A stretch of DNA of 64,000 nucleotides from positions 1,550,001 to 1,614,000 of the forward strand of contig NZ_CP126260.1 in the NCBI RefSeq assembly GCF_003234365.2, read 5' to 3'. The position numbers and the translations under genes are program-made. Of this stretch, positions 1 through 7,678 are shown in pieces. Every line of letters starts with the position of its first letter. Positions within the stretch are counted from its first letter, which is position 1. Under the pieces are notes generated by a model. It was not told where the DNA came from and ran no database searches. It was given only the letters and a program-made list of their open reading frames with translations. This DNA comes from Curtobacterium sp. MCJR17_020. Lineage in GTDB: Bacteria > Actinomycetota > Actinomycetes > Actinomycetales > Microbacteriaceae.

Positions 1-978
1 CCGCTCGTTCGCCAGTTCGAGAACTCGGCGGTCTTCCGCGGGTGGGCGGCGCTCGAGCTCGGACGCGTCGACGCCAGCGTCGCGACGTTCATCGGTGTGC
101 AGTCGGGTCTGGCGATGAACTCGATCGCCGTCGCCGGAAGCGAGGAACAGCAGCGCGAGTGGCTGCCGCGCATGGCCGCCGGCGAACTCATCGGGGCGTT
201 CGGCCTGACCGAACCGCTGTCCGGCAGCGACTCCGCCCGTGGCCTGCGCACCACCGCACGCCGCGACGGCGACACGTGGGTGCTCGACGGTGAGAAGCGC
301 TGGATCGGCAACGCCACGTTCGCCGACGTCGTCGTCATCTGGGCGAAGGACGTCGCGGACGAGCAGGTGAAGGGCTTCCTGGTCACCACGGACACCCCCG
401 GCTTCACCGCCACGAAGATCGAGGACAAGATCGCGCTGCGCGGCGTGCAGAACGCCGACATCGTCATGCAGGGGGTGCGGGTGCCGGAATCGCGTCGGCT
501 CCAGCGCGCCGACTCGTTCCGGTCGACGGCCGAGGTGCTCCGCCTGACCCGCACCGAGGTGGCCTGGCAGGCCGTCGGCATCGCGGTCGGCGCGTACGAG
601 GCAGCTCTTTCCTACGCCCGCGAGCGGATCCAGTTCGGCAAGCCGATCGCGTCGCACCAGCTCGTGCAGGACCTGCTCGTGAAGTCGCTGTCGAACATCA
701 CGGCCTCGATCGCGCTCTGCACGCAGGCTTCGGCCATGCAGGACGCCGGCGTCGGGGGTGACGAGCACTCCGCGATGGCGAAGGCGTTCGCGACCGCGAA
801 GATGCGCGAGACCGTCGGCTGGTGCCGCGAGGTCCAGGGCGGGAACGGCATCGTGCTCGACAAGGGTGTCGCCCGGTTCTTCGCGGACGCCGAGGCGATC
901 TACTCGTACGAGGGCACGCGCGAGGTGAACACGCTCATCGTCGGGCGGGCGATCACGGGCCAGGCCGCGTTCGTCTAG
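1..978 (+). CDS. acyl-CoA dehydrogenase, C-terminal part (5' end outside window)
   Basis: The open frame enters from the left edge, so the gene is truncated; 325 residues are visible. It contains the FAD/substrate-binding stretch GLTEPLSGSDSARGL, the middle beta domain (DGEKRWIGNATFAD) and the C-terminal four-helix domain with the ACAD signature QGGNGI. The glutamate of YEGTREVNT lies where glutaryl-CoA-type dehydrogenases carry the catalytic base. The enzyme should oxidise an acyl-CoA to the 2,3-enoyl-CoA with FAD and an electron-transfer flavoprotein. The glutaryl-CoA/short-chain subgroup is favoured by the YEGT context, but the substrate cannot be fixed. The next gene is convergent, so this is the end of its transcription unit. 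Confidence 0.9.
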   Translation, partial: PLVRQFENSAVFRGWAALELGRVDASVATFIGVQSGLAMNSIAVAGSEEQQREWLPRMAAGELIGAFGLTEPLSGSDSARGLRTTARRDGDTWVLDGEKRWIGNATFADVVVIWAKDVADEQVKGFLVTTDTPGFTATKIEDKIALRGVQNADIVMQGVRVPESRRLQRADSFRSTAEVLRLTRTEVAWQAVGIAVGAYEAALSYARERIQFGKPIASHQLVQDLLVKSLSNITASIALCTQASAMQDAGVGGDEHSAMAKAFATAKMRETVGWCREVQGGNGIVLDKGVARFFADAEAIYSYEGTREVNTLIVGRAITGQAAFV

Positions 979-1010
979 CGCGGGCCGACTCGGGTCGGTC
1001 GGGCGGATCC

Positions 1011-1064
1011 GACTCGGAACGACGTTCTCGATGTCGCGCGACATCGATCATGTCGTTCCGAGTC
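1011..1064. repeat. nested palindrome between convergent genes
   Basis: Arms GACTCGGAACGAC (1011-1023) and GTCGTTCCGAGTC (1052-1064) are exact reverse complements. Between them lies a second perfect 20-bp palindrome, TCGATGTCGCGCGACATCGA (1028-1047). It sits between the ends of the acyl-CoA dehydrogenase (+) and the S9 peptidase (-). It can act as a two-way transcription terminator or belong to a palindromic repeat family; there is no U-tract. Confidence 0.7.
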
Positions 1065-1077
1065 GATCATGCCCGCG

Positions 1078-3114
1078 CTACCCGAGCAGTTCCGGCTGCT
1101 CCCACTCGTGGCCGAGCACGTGCTGCCCGAGGAACGCGAACACCGTCTCGTACCAGACCACGGCGTGCTGCGGCGAGAGCACCCAGTGGTTCTCGTCCGG
1201 GAAGTACAGGAACCGGTGCGGCATCGTGCCGTCATCGGCCGCGTGGTGCTCGGCGAGCTCGGACCACAGTCGCAGCCCCTCGCCGATCGGCACCCGGTAG
1301 TCCTTGTCGCCGTGGACCACGAGCATCGGTGACGTGATGTCCGCCACGAAGCGGTGCGGGTCGTTGGCCTCGATGCCGGCGGCGTCGAAGATCGACGACC
1401 AGTACTGCGAGGAGTCCGTGGTGCCGTTGAACTGGTCGAGCGCCCACAGGCTCGCGTGCGTGACGATCGCGCGGAACCGGTCGGTGTGCCCGGCGACCCA
1501 GTTCGCCATGTAGCCGCCGAACGAGCCGCCCATCGCCGCCGTACGGGTCTCGTCGATGTCCGCTCGGGCCTCGACCAAGTCCGTGATCGCCAGCAGGTCG
1601 GTGTACGGCGCCTGCCCCCACGCGTTCCAGCCACGGTTCACGAAGTCGAGCCCGTAGCCGGTCGACAGTGCCGGGTCCGGCAGCAGCACGGCGTACCCGC
1701 GCGCCGCCAGGAGCATCGGGTTCCACCGCCACGACCACTGGTTCCACGAGTTGAGCGGTCCGCCGTGGATCCAGAGCAGCAGCGGGTGCGGCCCGTCGCC
1801 CTCCGGCACGACCAGCCAGCCGCGCACGCGCGCGCCGTCGGCCGCGGTGGTCTCAACCTCTTCCAGGTGCGCGGGGACCTCGGGCAGGGGCGCGGGCGTC
1901 GCGAGCGGGGTCACCACGCCGTCCGTCGCGATCCGCACGGGGTGCAGTGGTGCCGCCCAGGAGGCCCGGAGCGCCACGACCGCTCCGGTCGCCTCCGCCA
2001 CGCGCAGGCTCGAGTACGCCCAGTCGTCGTGGGTCAGCTGTTCGACGGCTGCGCCGTCGAGCGGGATGCGGAACACGGGTGCCCGGCCGTCCTGGTCGGC
2101 AACGGCGAGCAGTGCCCGGTCGCCGTGCTCGAACACGAGCTCGCTCGGCCAGCGGTCCCAGTCGGTGGCGATGCGGCGCGGGTCCGAGCCGTCGATGCCG
2201 GCGGTCCAGACCTCTTGCTGGTTCGCACCGGCGGGGGTGGAGCGCACCGTCCGGACCCACGCGATCGTGCGACCGTCGTGGCTCAGCGCGGGCATCTCGT
2301 GGTCGACGTCGACGTCGTCGAACAGCACCGTGCGGTGGCCGCTGGTGCAGTCGATCGTGACGAGCGTCGATCGGTCCCCACGGGCCTCCCGGACACCCAC
2401 GGCTGCCAACAGGACGGAACCGTCGGGCGTGAGTGCCCCGGCGACGTGGTCCAGCGACCGGCCGGGCGCCGGCGTGCGGTCGACGGGCTGCGCGAGTTCG
2501 TCTGATCCGCCGGCCGTGTCGAGTGTGAGGACGTGGGTCTGGTCCGGGCCGAGGTCGTGGTCCCAGTACCGCACCGGGTACGTCTCGTGCAGGATCGCGC
2601 GGACCTTCTTGTCCGTGCGGGCCTTGCGGAGCTCGGCGTCGGTGTCGAGCACGGTCGCCGGGTCAGAGCCGGCACCCGGCAGCAGGTCGGCGGTGAGCGC
2701 GACGGTGTCGGCGGCCGCAGCGGTCGCCAGGACGCCGCCGACCCCGCCGGTGAGCCGCGTCAGAGGACGGGCTTCACCACCGGTCGCCGGGAGGACCCAG
2801 AGCTGGGCGGCCTCGACGTCGGTGGCGTCGGCGTCGGGGCGGGCGGAGACGAAGAGCAGATCGCCGCTGCGGGTGAAGGCGATGCCGCCCTCGCCCTTCG
2901 CGGAACGGGTGAGGCGGACCGGGCTGGCGGTGGGTCCATCCGCGTCGACGGTCGGGGTCGCGGGCACCTGCCAGATCGAGCGGCGGTACCCGGTGTGGTC
3001 CGGGTCGAGCGCACTGACCGTCAGGGCGACGCGCTCACCGTCCGGGCTGATCGCGATCCCGTCGACCCGGGGGAGCGCGATGTACTGGTCGAGGTCGGAG
3101 AACGGCGTCGTCAT
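1078..3114 (-). CDS. S9 family prolyl oligopeptidase-type serine peptidase
   Basis: The 678-residue protein has an N-terminal beta-propeller-like half (repeated SPDGERVALTVSA and LSHDGRTIAWVR blades) and a C-terminal alpha/beta-hydrolase domain. The nucleophile motif GGSFGGYMANW (Ser near residue 531), an acid in VVHGDKDYRVP (about 604) and a histidine in PDENHWVLSP (about 642) form the expected triad. Length fits cytoplasmic S9C acylaminoacyl-peptidases, and no signal peptide is seen. The ATG overlaps the stop of the upstream patatin gene (ATGA), so the two are probably co-translated. Predicted role: hydrolysis of short or N-acylated peptides. Confidence 0.9.
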   Translation of the reverse strand: MTTPFSDLDQYIALPRVDGIAISPDGERVALTVSALDPDHTGYRRSIWQVPATPTVDADGPTASPVRLTRSAKGEGGIAFTRSGDLLFVSARPDADATDVEAAQLWVLPATGGEARPLTRLTGGVGGVLATAAAADTVALTADLLPGAGSDPATVLDTDAELRKARTDKKVRAILHETYPVRYWDHDLGPDQTHVLTLDTAGGSDELAQPVDRTPAPGRSLDHVAGALTPDGSVLLAAVGVREARGDRSTLVTIDCTSGHRTVLFDDVDVDHEMPALSHDGRTIAWVRTVRSTPAGANQQEVWTAGIDGSDPRRIATDWDRWPSELVFEHGDRALLAVADQDGRAPVFRIPLDGAAVEQLTHDDWAYSSLRVAEATGAVVALRASWAAPLHPVRIATDGVVTPLATPAPLPEVPAHLEEVETTAADGARVRGWLVVPEGDGPHPLLLWIHGGPLNSWNQWSWRWNPMLLAARGYAVLLPDPALSTGYGLDFVNRGWNAWGQAPYTDLLAITDLVEARADIDETRTAAMGGSFGGYMANWVAGHTDRFRAIVTHASLWALDQFNGTTDSSQYWSSIFDAAGIEANDPHRFVADITSPMLVVHGDKDYRVPIGEGLRLWSELAEHHAADDGTMPHRFLYFPDENHWVLSPQHAVVWYETVFAFLGQHVLGHEWEQPELLG

Positions 3115-4007
3115 GCGTTCACGCTCACCAGGTCATCGGCCCAGAACGCGGCGATCTGCTCGGCGACCGCTGTGCCCTGGGCGCGGCCCGCCTCGGCCGA
3201 GGGTGCCTGGGTGGCCAGCGAGAGCGAGTTCGTGCCAAATGCTTCCTGCGCGGTGCTGTCGGCCACGACGACCTCGACCGAGCTGCCGCCGGCGCGGAGT
3301 GACTCGACCGCGACGTCGAGCCACGGGCCGACCGGCGACGGTCCCTCGGGACCGCAGGCGATGACGAGGACCCGCTCGTGTCCGGCGGCGGCGTCGGCGT
3401 TCGTGCCGGAACGGACGCCGCCGTCGACGTACGGTCGGCCCTCGATGCCGACGGGCGACCAAACGAAGGGCACGGAGCAGCTCGCCGCGACCGCGCGGGG
3501 GAGCGGGACGCCGTCGGCCGCGGTCAGCAGTCGGAACGTGCCGTCGGTGGCGTCGACCGCGGTGATCGCGAGCGGCTTGGCCGGCCACTCGGTGGACGGC
3601 AGGGTCTCGGTGAAGGTCGCCACGCGCTCGTCGTCGGTCTGTCCGTCGGTGACCTGCTGGGCGGCGAGGCCGAGGCGGGCGCGGGCGTCCTGCTCGCCGG
3701 TCGCCCCCTCGAGCGCGGCACCGATCCTTTGCTGGACGGCGTCGGTGTCGATGGCCGGCGGCTCGACGTAGGTCGTCGGTGCGGGGGTGTGCTGCTGGTC
3801 GTACGCCTGCTGCACGGCGCCGTTCCGGACGAAGGCGCCGACGACGCTGCCGGCGCTCGTGCCGACGACCAGGTCGGCAGCATCGAGGTCGACGCCGGCG
3901 TCCTGCAGCGCGGTGAGGACGCCGACCTCCCAGGCGATGCCGGCGACACCTCCGCCGCCCAGGACGAGGGCTCTGGATCCGGGAACGGGCGTGCTGGCAT
4001 CGGTCAT
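3111..4007 (-). CDS. patatin-like phospholipase
   Basis: The 298-residue protein opens with the oxyanion-hole glycine stretch LVLGGGGVAGIAWEVGVL, followed by the nucleophile elbow GTSAGS and the catalytic aspartate in YVDGGVRSGTNAD (DGG/DGA motif). This Ser-Asp dyad defines patatin-family lipid acyl hydrolases. No membrane segment is visible, so it is probably cytosolic. It is the first gene of a two-gene unit with the S9 peptidase. Substrate (phospholipid or neutral lipid) is unknown. Confidence 0.9.
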   Translation of the reverse strand: MTDASTPVPGSRALVLGGGGVAGIAWEVGVLTALQDAGVDLDAADLVVGTSAGSVVGAFVRNGAVQQAYDQQHTPAPTTYVEPPAIDTDAVQQRIGAALEGATGEQDARARLGLAAQQVTDGQTDDERVATFTETLPSTEWPAKPLAITAVDATDGTFRLLTAADGVPLPRAVAASCSVPFVWSPVGIEGRPYVDGGVRSGTNADAAAGHERVLVIACGPEGPSPVGPWLDVAVESLRAGGSSVEVVVADSTAQEAFGTNSLSLATQAPSAEAGRAQGTAVAEQIAAFWADDLVSVNA

Positions 4008-4120
4008 GGGTCTTGCTTACCAGCTGCGTGCGACGGGCCGGTGGAGGCCGACAGATCCTGTGGAGAACCGACCTGTGGACAACTCCGTCTGCGTCGGTGG
4101 CGTGACCTAGCGTCGTGGTC

Positions 4121-4930
4121 ATGGGGCAACAGCGTTCAGGACGGGTCGGCACGGTCGGGTGGCCGATCGTGGTGGCGGCCGCGCCCACTGCGGCGTTCCA
4201 GCTGCCGAACCTGTTCGTCACCCCGGCGGTCCGACTGTCGCTCGTCGTGTTCGGGCTCGTCGTGCTGGCCGGGGCTGTGGCGGTGCAGGTGGTCCGGACC
4301 CGACGCAGCGATGCTGCGCGGGCGGTGGCCGAGGAGAACGCGACCGCGGCCGAACTCGAACAGTCGACGGCGGTCCGGTACGCGTTCGGCCAGATCGCCA
4401 CCCGGCTCGTCCGGTTCACCGAACTGCCCCGTTCCGAGCGCCACGGCGAACTCTCCGTGATCGCCGACCGGGTCGCGGTGGCCCTGGCGTTCTACCTGCT
4501 GCCGAAGGTGCCCGACGTCCGCGCCAACGTGTACCAGCTGTCGACCGATCTGCGTGCGCTCGAGCCGATCGGTCACGGGGGCGCCGGCGACACCGCCGGG
4601 GTCTTCCGCGCGGGCACGCCCTACGGCGACCGCAACCTCGAGTGGGTGCTGGTCGGGGGATCACCCCGGATCGTCGGCGACCGCTCGGCCGACGTCGACG
4701 TCGACCAGGACGCGCCGGGCTTCGAACCGCGCTACTCGTCGTACGTCTCGGTGGTGATCCGGTCCGACCAGTACTCGTTCGGCATGCTCACCGTCGACTC
4801 CCCGGTCCCCGACGCCTTCACCGATCTCGATGCCAAGAACATCGCGATGATGGCGTCGTTCATGGCCGTGGCGTTCTCGTTGACCTACTCGTTCCCCGAG
4901 CGCGACCGCAATCCAAGGAAAGGCCCGTGA
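4121..4930 (+). CDS. membrane-anchored GAF-like sensor protein, function unknown
   Basis: The N-terminus carries two hydrophobic segments (roughly residues 10-27 and 34-52). A helical linker (RSDAARAVAEENATAAELEQ) and a soluble domain follow; its ending (YSFGMLTVDSPVPDAFTDLD, then NIAMMASFMAVAFSL) resembles GAF domains. No kinase, cyclase or DNA-binding output domain is attached. A -10-like TAGCGT (4108-4113) stands 7 nt before ATG 4121, favouring a leaderless start here over GTG 4115. It overlaps the following small gene by one base. Role as a stand-alone sensor is inference. Confidence 0.65.
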   Translation: MGQQRSGRVGTVGWPIVVAAAPTAAFQLPNLFVTPAVRLSLVVFGLVVLAGAVAVQVVRTRRSDAARAVAEENATAAELEQSTAVRYAFGQIATRLVRFTELPRSERHGELSVIADRVAVALAFYLLPKVPDVRANVYQLSTDLRALEPIGHGGAGDTAGVFRAGTPYGDRNLEWVLVGGSPRIVGDRSADVDVDQDAPGFEPRYSSYVSVVIRSDQYSFGMLTVDSPVPDAFTDLDAKNIAMMASFMAVAFSLTYSFPERDRNPRKGP

Positions 4931-5157
4931 TGCTCACACGCTCTGTCGGACGCTCGACGTACGATGCCCTCATGACGACCGTGAACCCTGCTCCGCCGTC
5001 GTTCGGGCGTGCCCGGATCTCATCGCCGAACTGGAACGACACCACCACCGACGCCGACTACGAAGACCTCGACGTCATCGCCGCCAACATCGAGCGCGAG
5101 CGCGAAGCAGCCCGGATCCGGGTCGCCGCAGCCATCGCCGCGCGCCTGGGTCGCTGA
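4930..5157 (+). CDS. small hypothetical protein
   Basis: This is a 75-residue reading frame if it begins at ATG 4930, just after AAGGAAAGG, a good ribosome-binding site, with a one-base overlap with the upstream stop. An alternative ATG at 4972 gives 61 residues and is preceded by TACGAT at 4960-4965, 6 nt upstream, which would fit a leaderless transcript. The C-terminal half (ADYEDLDVIAANIEREREAARIRV) is acidic-basic and helical. No family is recognised. A strong hairpin follows the stop. Confidence 0.55.
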   Translation: MLTRSVGRSTYDALMTTVNPAPPSFGRARISSPNWNDTTTDADYEDLDVIAANIEREREAARIRVAAAIAARLGR

Positions 5158-5174
5158 CCCTTCCCGCATCGTCC

Positions 5175-5214
5175 ACGACGAACGGCTCCCACGTGTGTGG
5201 GAGCCGTTCGTCGT
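5175..5214. terminator. bidirectional hairpin terminator
   Basis: An 18-bp perfect stem starting ACGACGAACGGC closes on a GTGT loop and is mirrored through GCCGTTCGTCGT. It lies between the convergent small gene and the quinone oxidoreductase gene. Confidence 0.8.
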
Positions 5215-5227
5215 CTGGGCGTCGGGG

Positions 5228-6259
5228 CTACTGCGCCTCGGGCACGTCGATCAGCACCTTGCCGACGGTGTCCTGCTCGACGGCGTCGTGCGCGTCCGCG
5301 GTGCGGGCGAGGTCGAAGCGGGTGAGCGGCAGACCCGCGTCCGCGCCGACCGGCAGCACGCCGTCGTGCAGCGCCTCGGTGACGTCCTCGGCTGCGGCGG
5401 CCAGGGCCTCGTCGCCGATCGTGTAGAGCAGCAGGAACTGGTAGCGCGCGTTGACGCTCATGTTCGGGCGGATCGGCAGCGTGGCCTCGTCGCCGCCGTT
5501 GTTCGCGTAGATCGACACGACGCCGTGGTTCGCGAGGACGTCGGCGACCAGCTCGGCGTTCTGGGGGATCGACACCTCGACGACGATGTCGACGCCGTCC
5601 GGCGCGATCTCGCGGATACGAGCCGCGGCGTCGTCCTGCCGGTAGTTCACGACGTGGTGTGCGCCCGCCGCGGTGGCGAGTGCGGCCTTGTCGTCGGAGC
5701 TGATGGTCGTGATCACCGTCGCGCCGGCCCAACGGGCGAGCTGGATCGCCGCGTGCCCCACCGCTCCGGCACCACCGGCGACGAGCACCGTGACGCCGTC
5801 GAGCGCACCGGGGCCGAGTCGTGCGGGGCCGTCCTCGTGCGTCGTGAGGGCGCGGTGCGCGGTCATCGCCGGGACCCCGAGCGAGGCGCCGATGTCGAAG
5901 CTGGTCTCATCGGGCAGGCGGACTGCTCTGGTCTCCGGCACGACGGTGTACTCCTGTGCGGTGCCGGTCGGGCGCGAGGCGGCCGCCATGAAGAGCCACA
6001 CGCGGTCACCGACGGCGAGGTCCTCGACACCCGGGCCGACCGCGTCGACGACACCGGCGCCGTCCTGGTTCGGGGTGACCTCGGGGAAGGGCAGGCCGTC
6101 GCCGTAGGTACCGCCCGCCCGGGCCTTCCAGTCCGTGGGGTTCACGCCGGAGACGACGACGCGGACGCGGACCTCGCCGGCGCCGGGTTCGGGGACGTCC
6201 CGCTCGACGAGTTCGAGGACGCTGCTGTCACCGGGCTTCGTGTAGACGATCGATCGCAT
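5228..6259 (-). CDS. NADPH:quinone reductase-like zinc-independent MDR oxidoreductase
   Basis: The 343-residue protein (start MRSIVYTKPGDS) is a medium-chain dehydrogenase/reductase. It shows the GroES-like N-terminal fold (GVNPTDWKARAGG, NQDGAGVVDAVG), the nucleotide-binding stretch VLVAGGAGAVGHAAIQLARWAGA, and lacks the cysteine-rich structural zinc loop, as in quinone oxidoreductases. The upstream in-frame extension overlaps the HxlR gene and is arginine-rich noise, so ATG at 6259 is chosen. It lies just downstream of an HxlR regulator on the same strand, a common pairing for quinone or electrophile stress genes. Quinone as substrate is inferred. Confidence 0.88.
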   Translation of the reverse strand: MRSIVYTKPGDSSVLELVERDVPEPGAGEVRVRVVVSGVNPTDWKARAGGTYGDGLPFPEVTPNQDGAGVVDAVGPGVEDLAVGDRVWLFMAAASRPTGTAQEYTVVPETRAVRLPDETSFDIGASLGVPAMTAHRALTTHEDGPARLGPGALDGVTVLVAGGAGAVGHAAIQLARWAGATVITTISSDDKAALATAAGAHHVVNYRQDDAAARIREIAPDGVDIVVEVSIPQNAELVADVLANHGVVSIYANNGGDEATLPIRPNMSVNARYQFLLLYTIGDEALAAAAEDVTEALHDGVLPVGADAGLPLTRFDLARTADAHDAVEQDTVGKVLIDVPEAQ

Positions 6260-6329
6260 GTCCCCAGGCAACCACTCGCCGCCGTCGGGGATTCCGAGTG
6301 TGGCCCCGCGCACGCCCGCCCGCGGCGGC

Positions 6330-6692
6330 TCAGCGCGCGTCGTACTCCACGCGCGACACCGCGACGTCGTCCATGTGGGACGTCGCCCACGCCTCGAGCG
6401 GCTCGAGCACCCGGCGGAGCGACCGCCCGCGATCGGTGAGTTCGTACTCGACGTGCGGCGGGATCTCGGGGAACACCGTGCGGGTGACGAGTCCGTCCCG
6501 CTCCAGGGCCCGGAGGGTCTGCGTGAGCATCTTCTGCGACACACCCTGTACCCGGTTCGCGATCGCCGAGTACCGTTGCGGCCCGTCGGCGAGGGTGCCG
6601 ATCGTCAGCACACTCCACCGGTCACCGATGCGGTCGAGCAGCTGTCGGCTGGGGCAGTCGGCCGCGTAGGGGCTGTACTCGAGTGCTGACAT
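6330..6692 (-). CDS. HxlR family winged-helix transcriptional regulator
   Basis: The 120-residue single-domain protein has the family hallmarks: an N-terminal Cys (Cys13) preceding the conserved LLDRIGDRWSVLTIGTLADG segment, the recognition helix GVSQKMLTQTLRALERDGL, and a wing ending VEYELTDRGRSL. HxlR/YodB-type proteins often sense quinones or aldehydes through that Cys. Its neighbours are a quinone reductase (same strand, 70 bp downstream) and a divergent NAD(P)-binding protein, whose promoter carries a perfect inverted repeat. It most likely represses one or both. Confidence 0.92.
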   Translation of the reverse strand: MSALEYSPYAADCPSRQLLDRIGDRWSVLTIGTLADGPQRYSAIANRVQGVSQKMLTQTLRALERDGLVTRTVFPEIPPHVEYELTDRGRSLRRVLEPLEAWATSHMDDVAVSRVEYDAR

Positions 6693-6746
6693 CCTGGCCT
6701 GGTCTCCCTGACGAACGAGCTTCGTTACGCACCGTGAGGTGCCTAC

Positions 6747-6775
6747 TTACTCAAAGAGAGTAACTCTTGTACGGT
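6747..6775 (+). promoter_or_regulatory. promoter with overlapping HxlR-type operator
   Basis: TTACTC-AAAGA-GAGTAA (6747-6763) is a perfect 6-bp inverted repeat. TTACTC can also serve as a -35 box, with exactly 17 bp to TACGGT (6770-6775). A repressor bound here would cover the -35 region of the 6806 gene. HxlR as the binder is inferred from adjacency. Confidence 0.6.
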
Positions 6776-6805
6776 GAGCAGCACCAGCCCCACGAAAGGA
6801 ACAGC

Positions 6806-7453
6806 ATGACCAACATCGTCGTCTTCGGAGGCACCGGCTACGCCGGCTCCGCCATCACCCGCGAAGCCCTCTCACGTGGCATCGCCGTCACCGCCGTCGC
6901 GCGCGACACGAGCAAGCTCGACGCCGCCGAGGGCCTGACCCTGGCGCAGGGAGACGCCTTCGACGCCGACTTCGTGGCCGAGGTCACGAAGGACGCGGAC
7001 GTCATCGTCGTCGCACTGCACGCGGTCCAGGCCGACGGCAGTGAGCTCAAGGACAAGTTCCAGCACTTCGTCGACGCTGCGGCCAGCGCCGGTGCGCGTC
7101 TCGGCATCGTGGGCGGCGCCGGTTCGCTGCTCGTCGCCGACGGTGGACCGCGCCTGTTCGACTCGGCCGAGTTCCCGGACGCGTTCAAGGGCGAGGCGAA
7201 GAGCCACGCGCAGATCCTCGACGCGCTCCGTGCCTCGGACACCGACGTCGACTGGTTCTACGTCAGCCCGGCCGCCGGCTACGGCAGCTACAACCCGGGC
7301 GAGCGTCGTGGCACGTACCGCACGACCGACGAGGTCCTGCTGACCGACGCCGACGGCAACTCGGACATCTCCGGCGACGACTTCGGCCTGGCCTTCGTCG
7401 ACGAGATCGCGAACCCGGCGCACCACCAGGCCCGTTTCGGCGTCGCCTACTGA
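6806..7453 (+). CDS. NAD(P)-binding oxidoreductase, SDR/NmrA-like (COG2910 type)
   Basis: The 215-residue protein starts MTNIVVFGGTGYAGSAITREAL, a Rossmann dinucleotide motif (GxxGxxG). It keeps the atypical-SDR pattern with DVIVVALHAV, GIVGGAGSL and a C-terminal DFGLAFVDEIANPAHHQARF. ATG 6806 is preceded by GAAAGGA (6794-6800). It is transcribed away from the HxlR gene across a shared 113-bp control region. Such proteins are often electrophile-stress reductases; substrate unknown. Confidence 0.88.
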   Translation: MTNIVVFGGTGYAGSAITREALSRGIAVTAVARDTSKLDAAEGLTLAQGDAFDADFVAEVTKDADVIVVALHAVQADGSELKDKFQHFVDAAASAGARLGIVGGAGSLLVADGGPRLFDSAEFPDAFKGEAKSHAQILDALRASDTDVDWFYVSPAAGYGSYNPGERRGTYRTTDEVLLTDADGNSDISGDDFGLAFVDEIANPAHHQARFGVAY

Positions 7454-7540
7454 GGCAACCGCTCGCGGGACGGGACGGGACGCGCGTCGCGGGGCCGCCC
7501 CGAGCCTCCCGCCCGTCCGGACCGCGTCCGCGCCCCGTCG

Positions 7541-7579
7541 CGGGCATTGCGCCCCTGTGAGTCGGGGCGCGACGCCCGC
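7541..7579. terminator. hairpin after the oxidoreductase gene
   Basis: GCGGGCATTGCGCCCC pairs with GGGGCGCGACGCCCGC around an 8-nt loop with two mismatches. It lies between convergent genes and runs into the 15-bp tandem array. Confidence 0.5.
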
Positions 7580-7585
7580 AACGGG

Positions 7586-7660
7586 GCGCGACGCGTCCGC
7601 GCGCAACGCGTCCGCGCGCGACGCGTCCGCGCGCGACGCGTCGGCGCGCAACGCCTCGGG
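7586..7660. repeat. 15-bp tandem repeat, five units
   Basis: Units are GCGCGACGCGTCCGC or close variants (7586-7600, 7601-7615, 7616-7630, 7631-7645, 7646-7660), each with the palindrome ACGCGT except the last. The array fills the convergent gap between the oxidoreductase and the MFS gene. An ORF across it would encode pentapeptide ASARD/N repeats but runs antisense into the MFS gene, so I treat the array as non-coding. Confidence 0.85.
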
Positions 7661-7678
7661 CTGCGCCCACCCCTCCGC

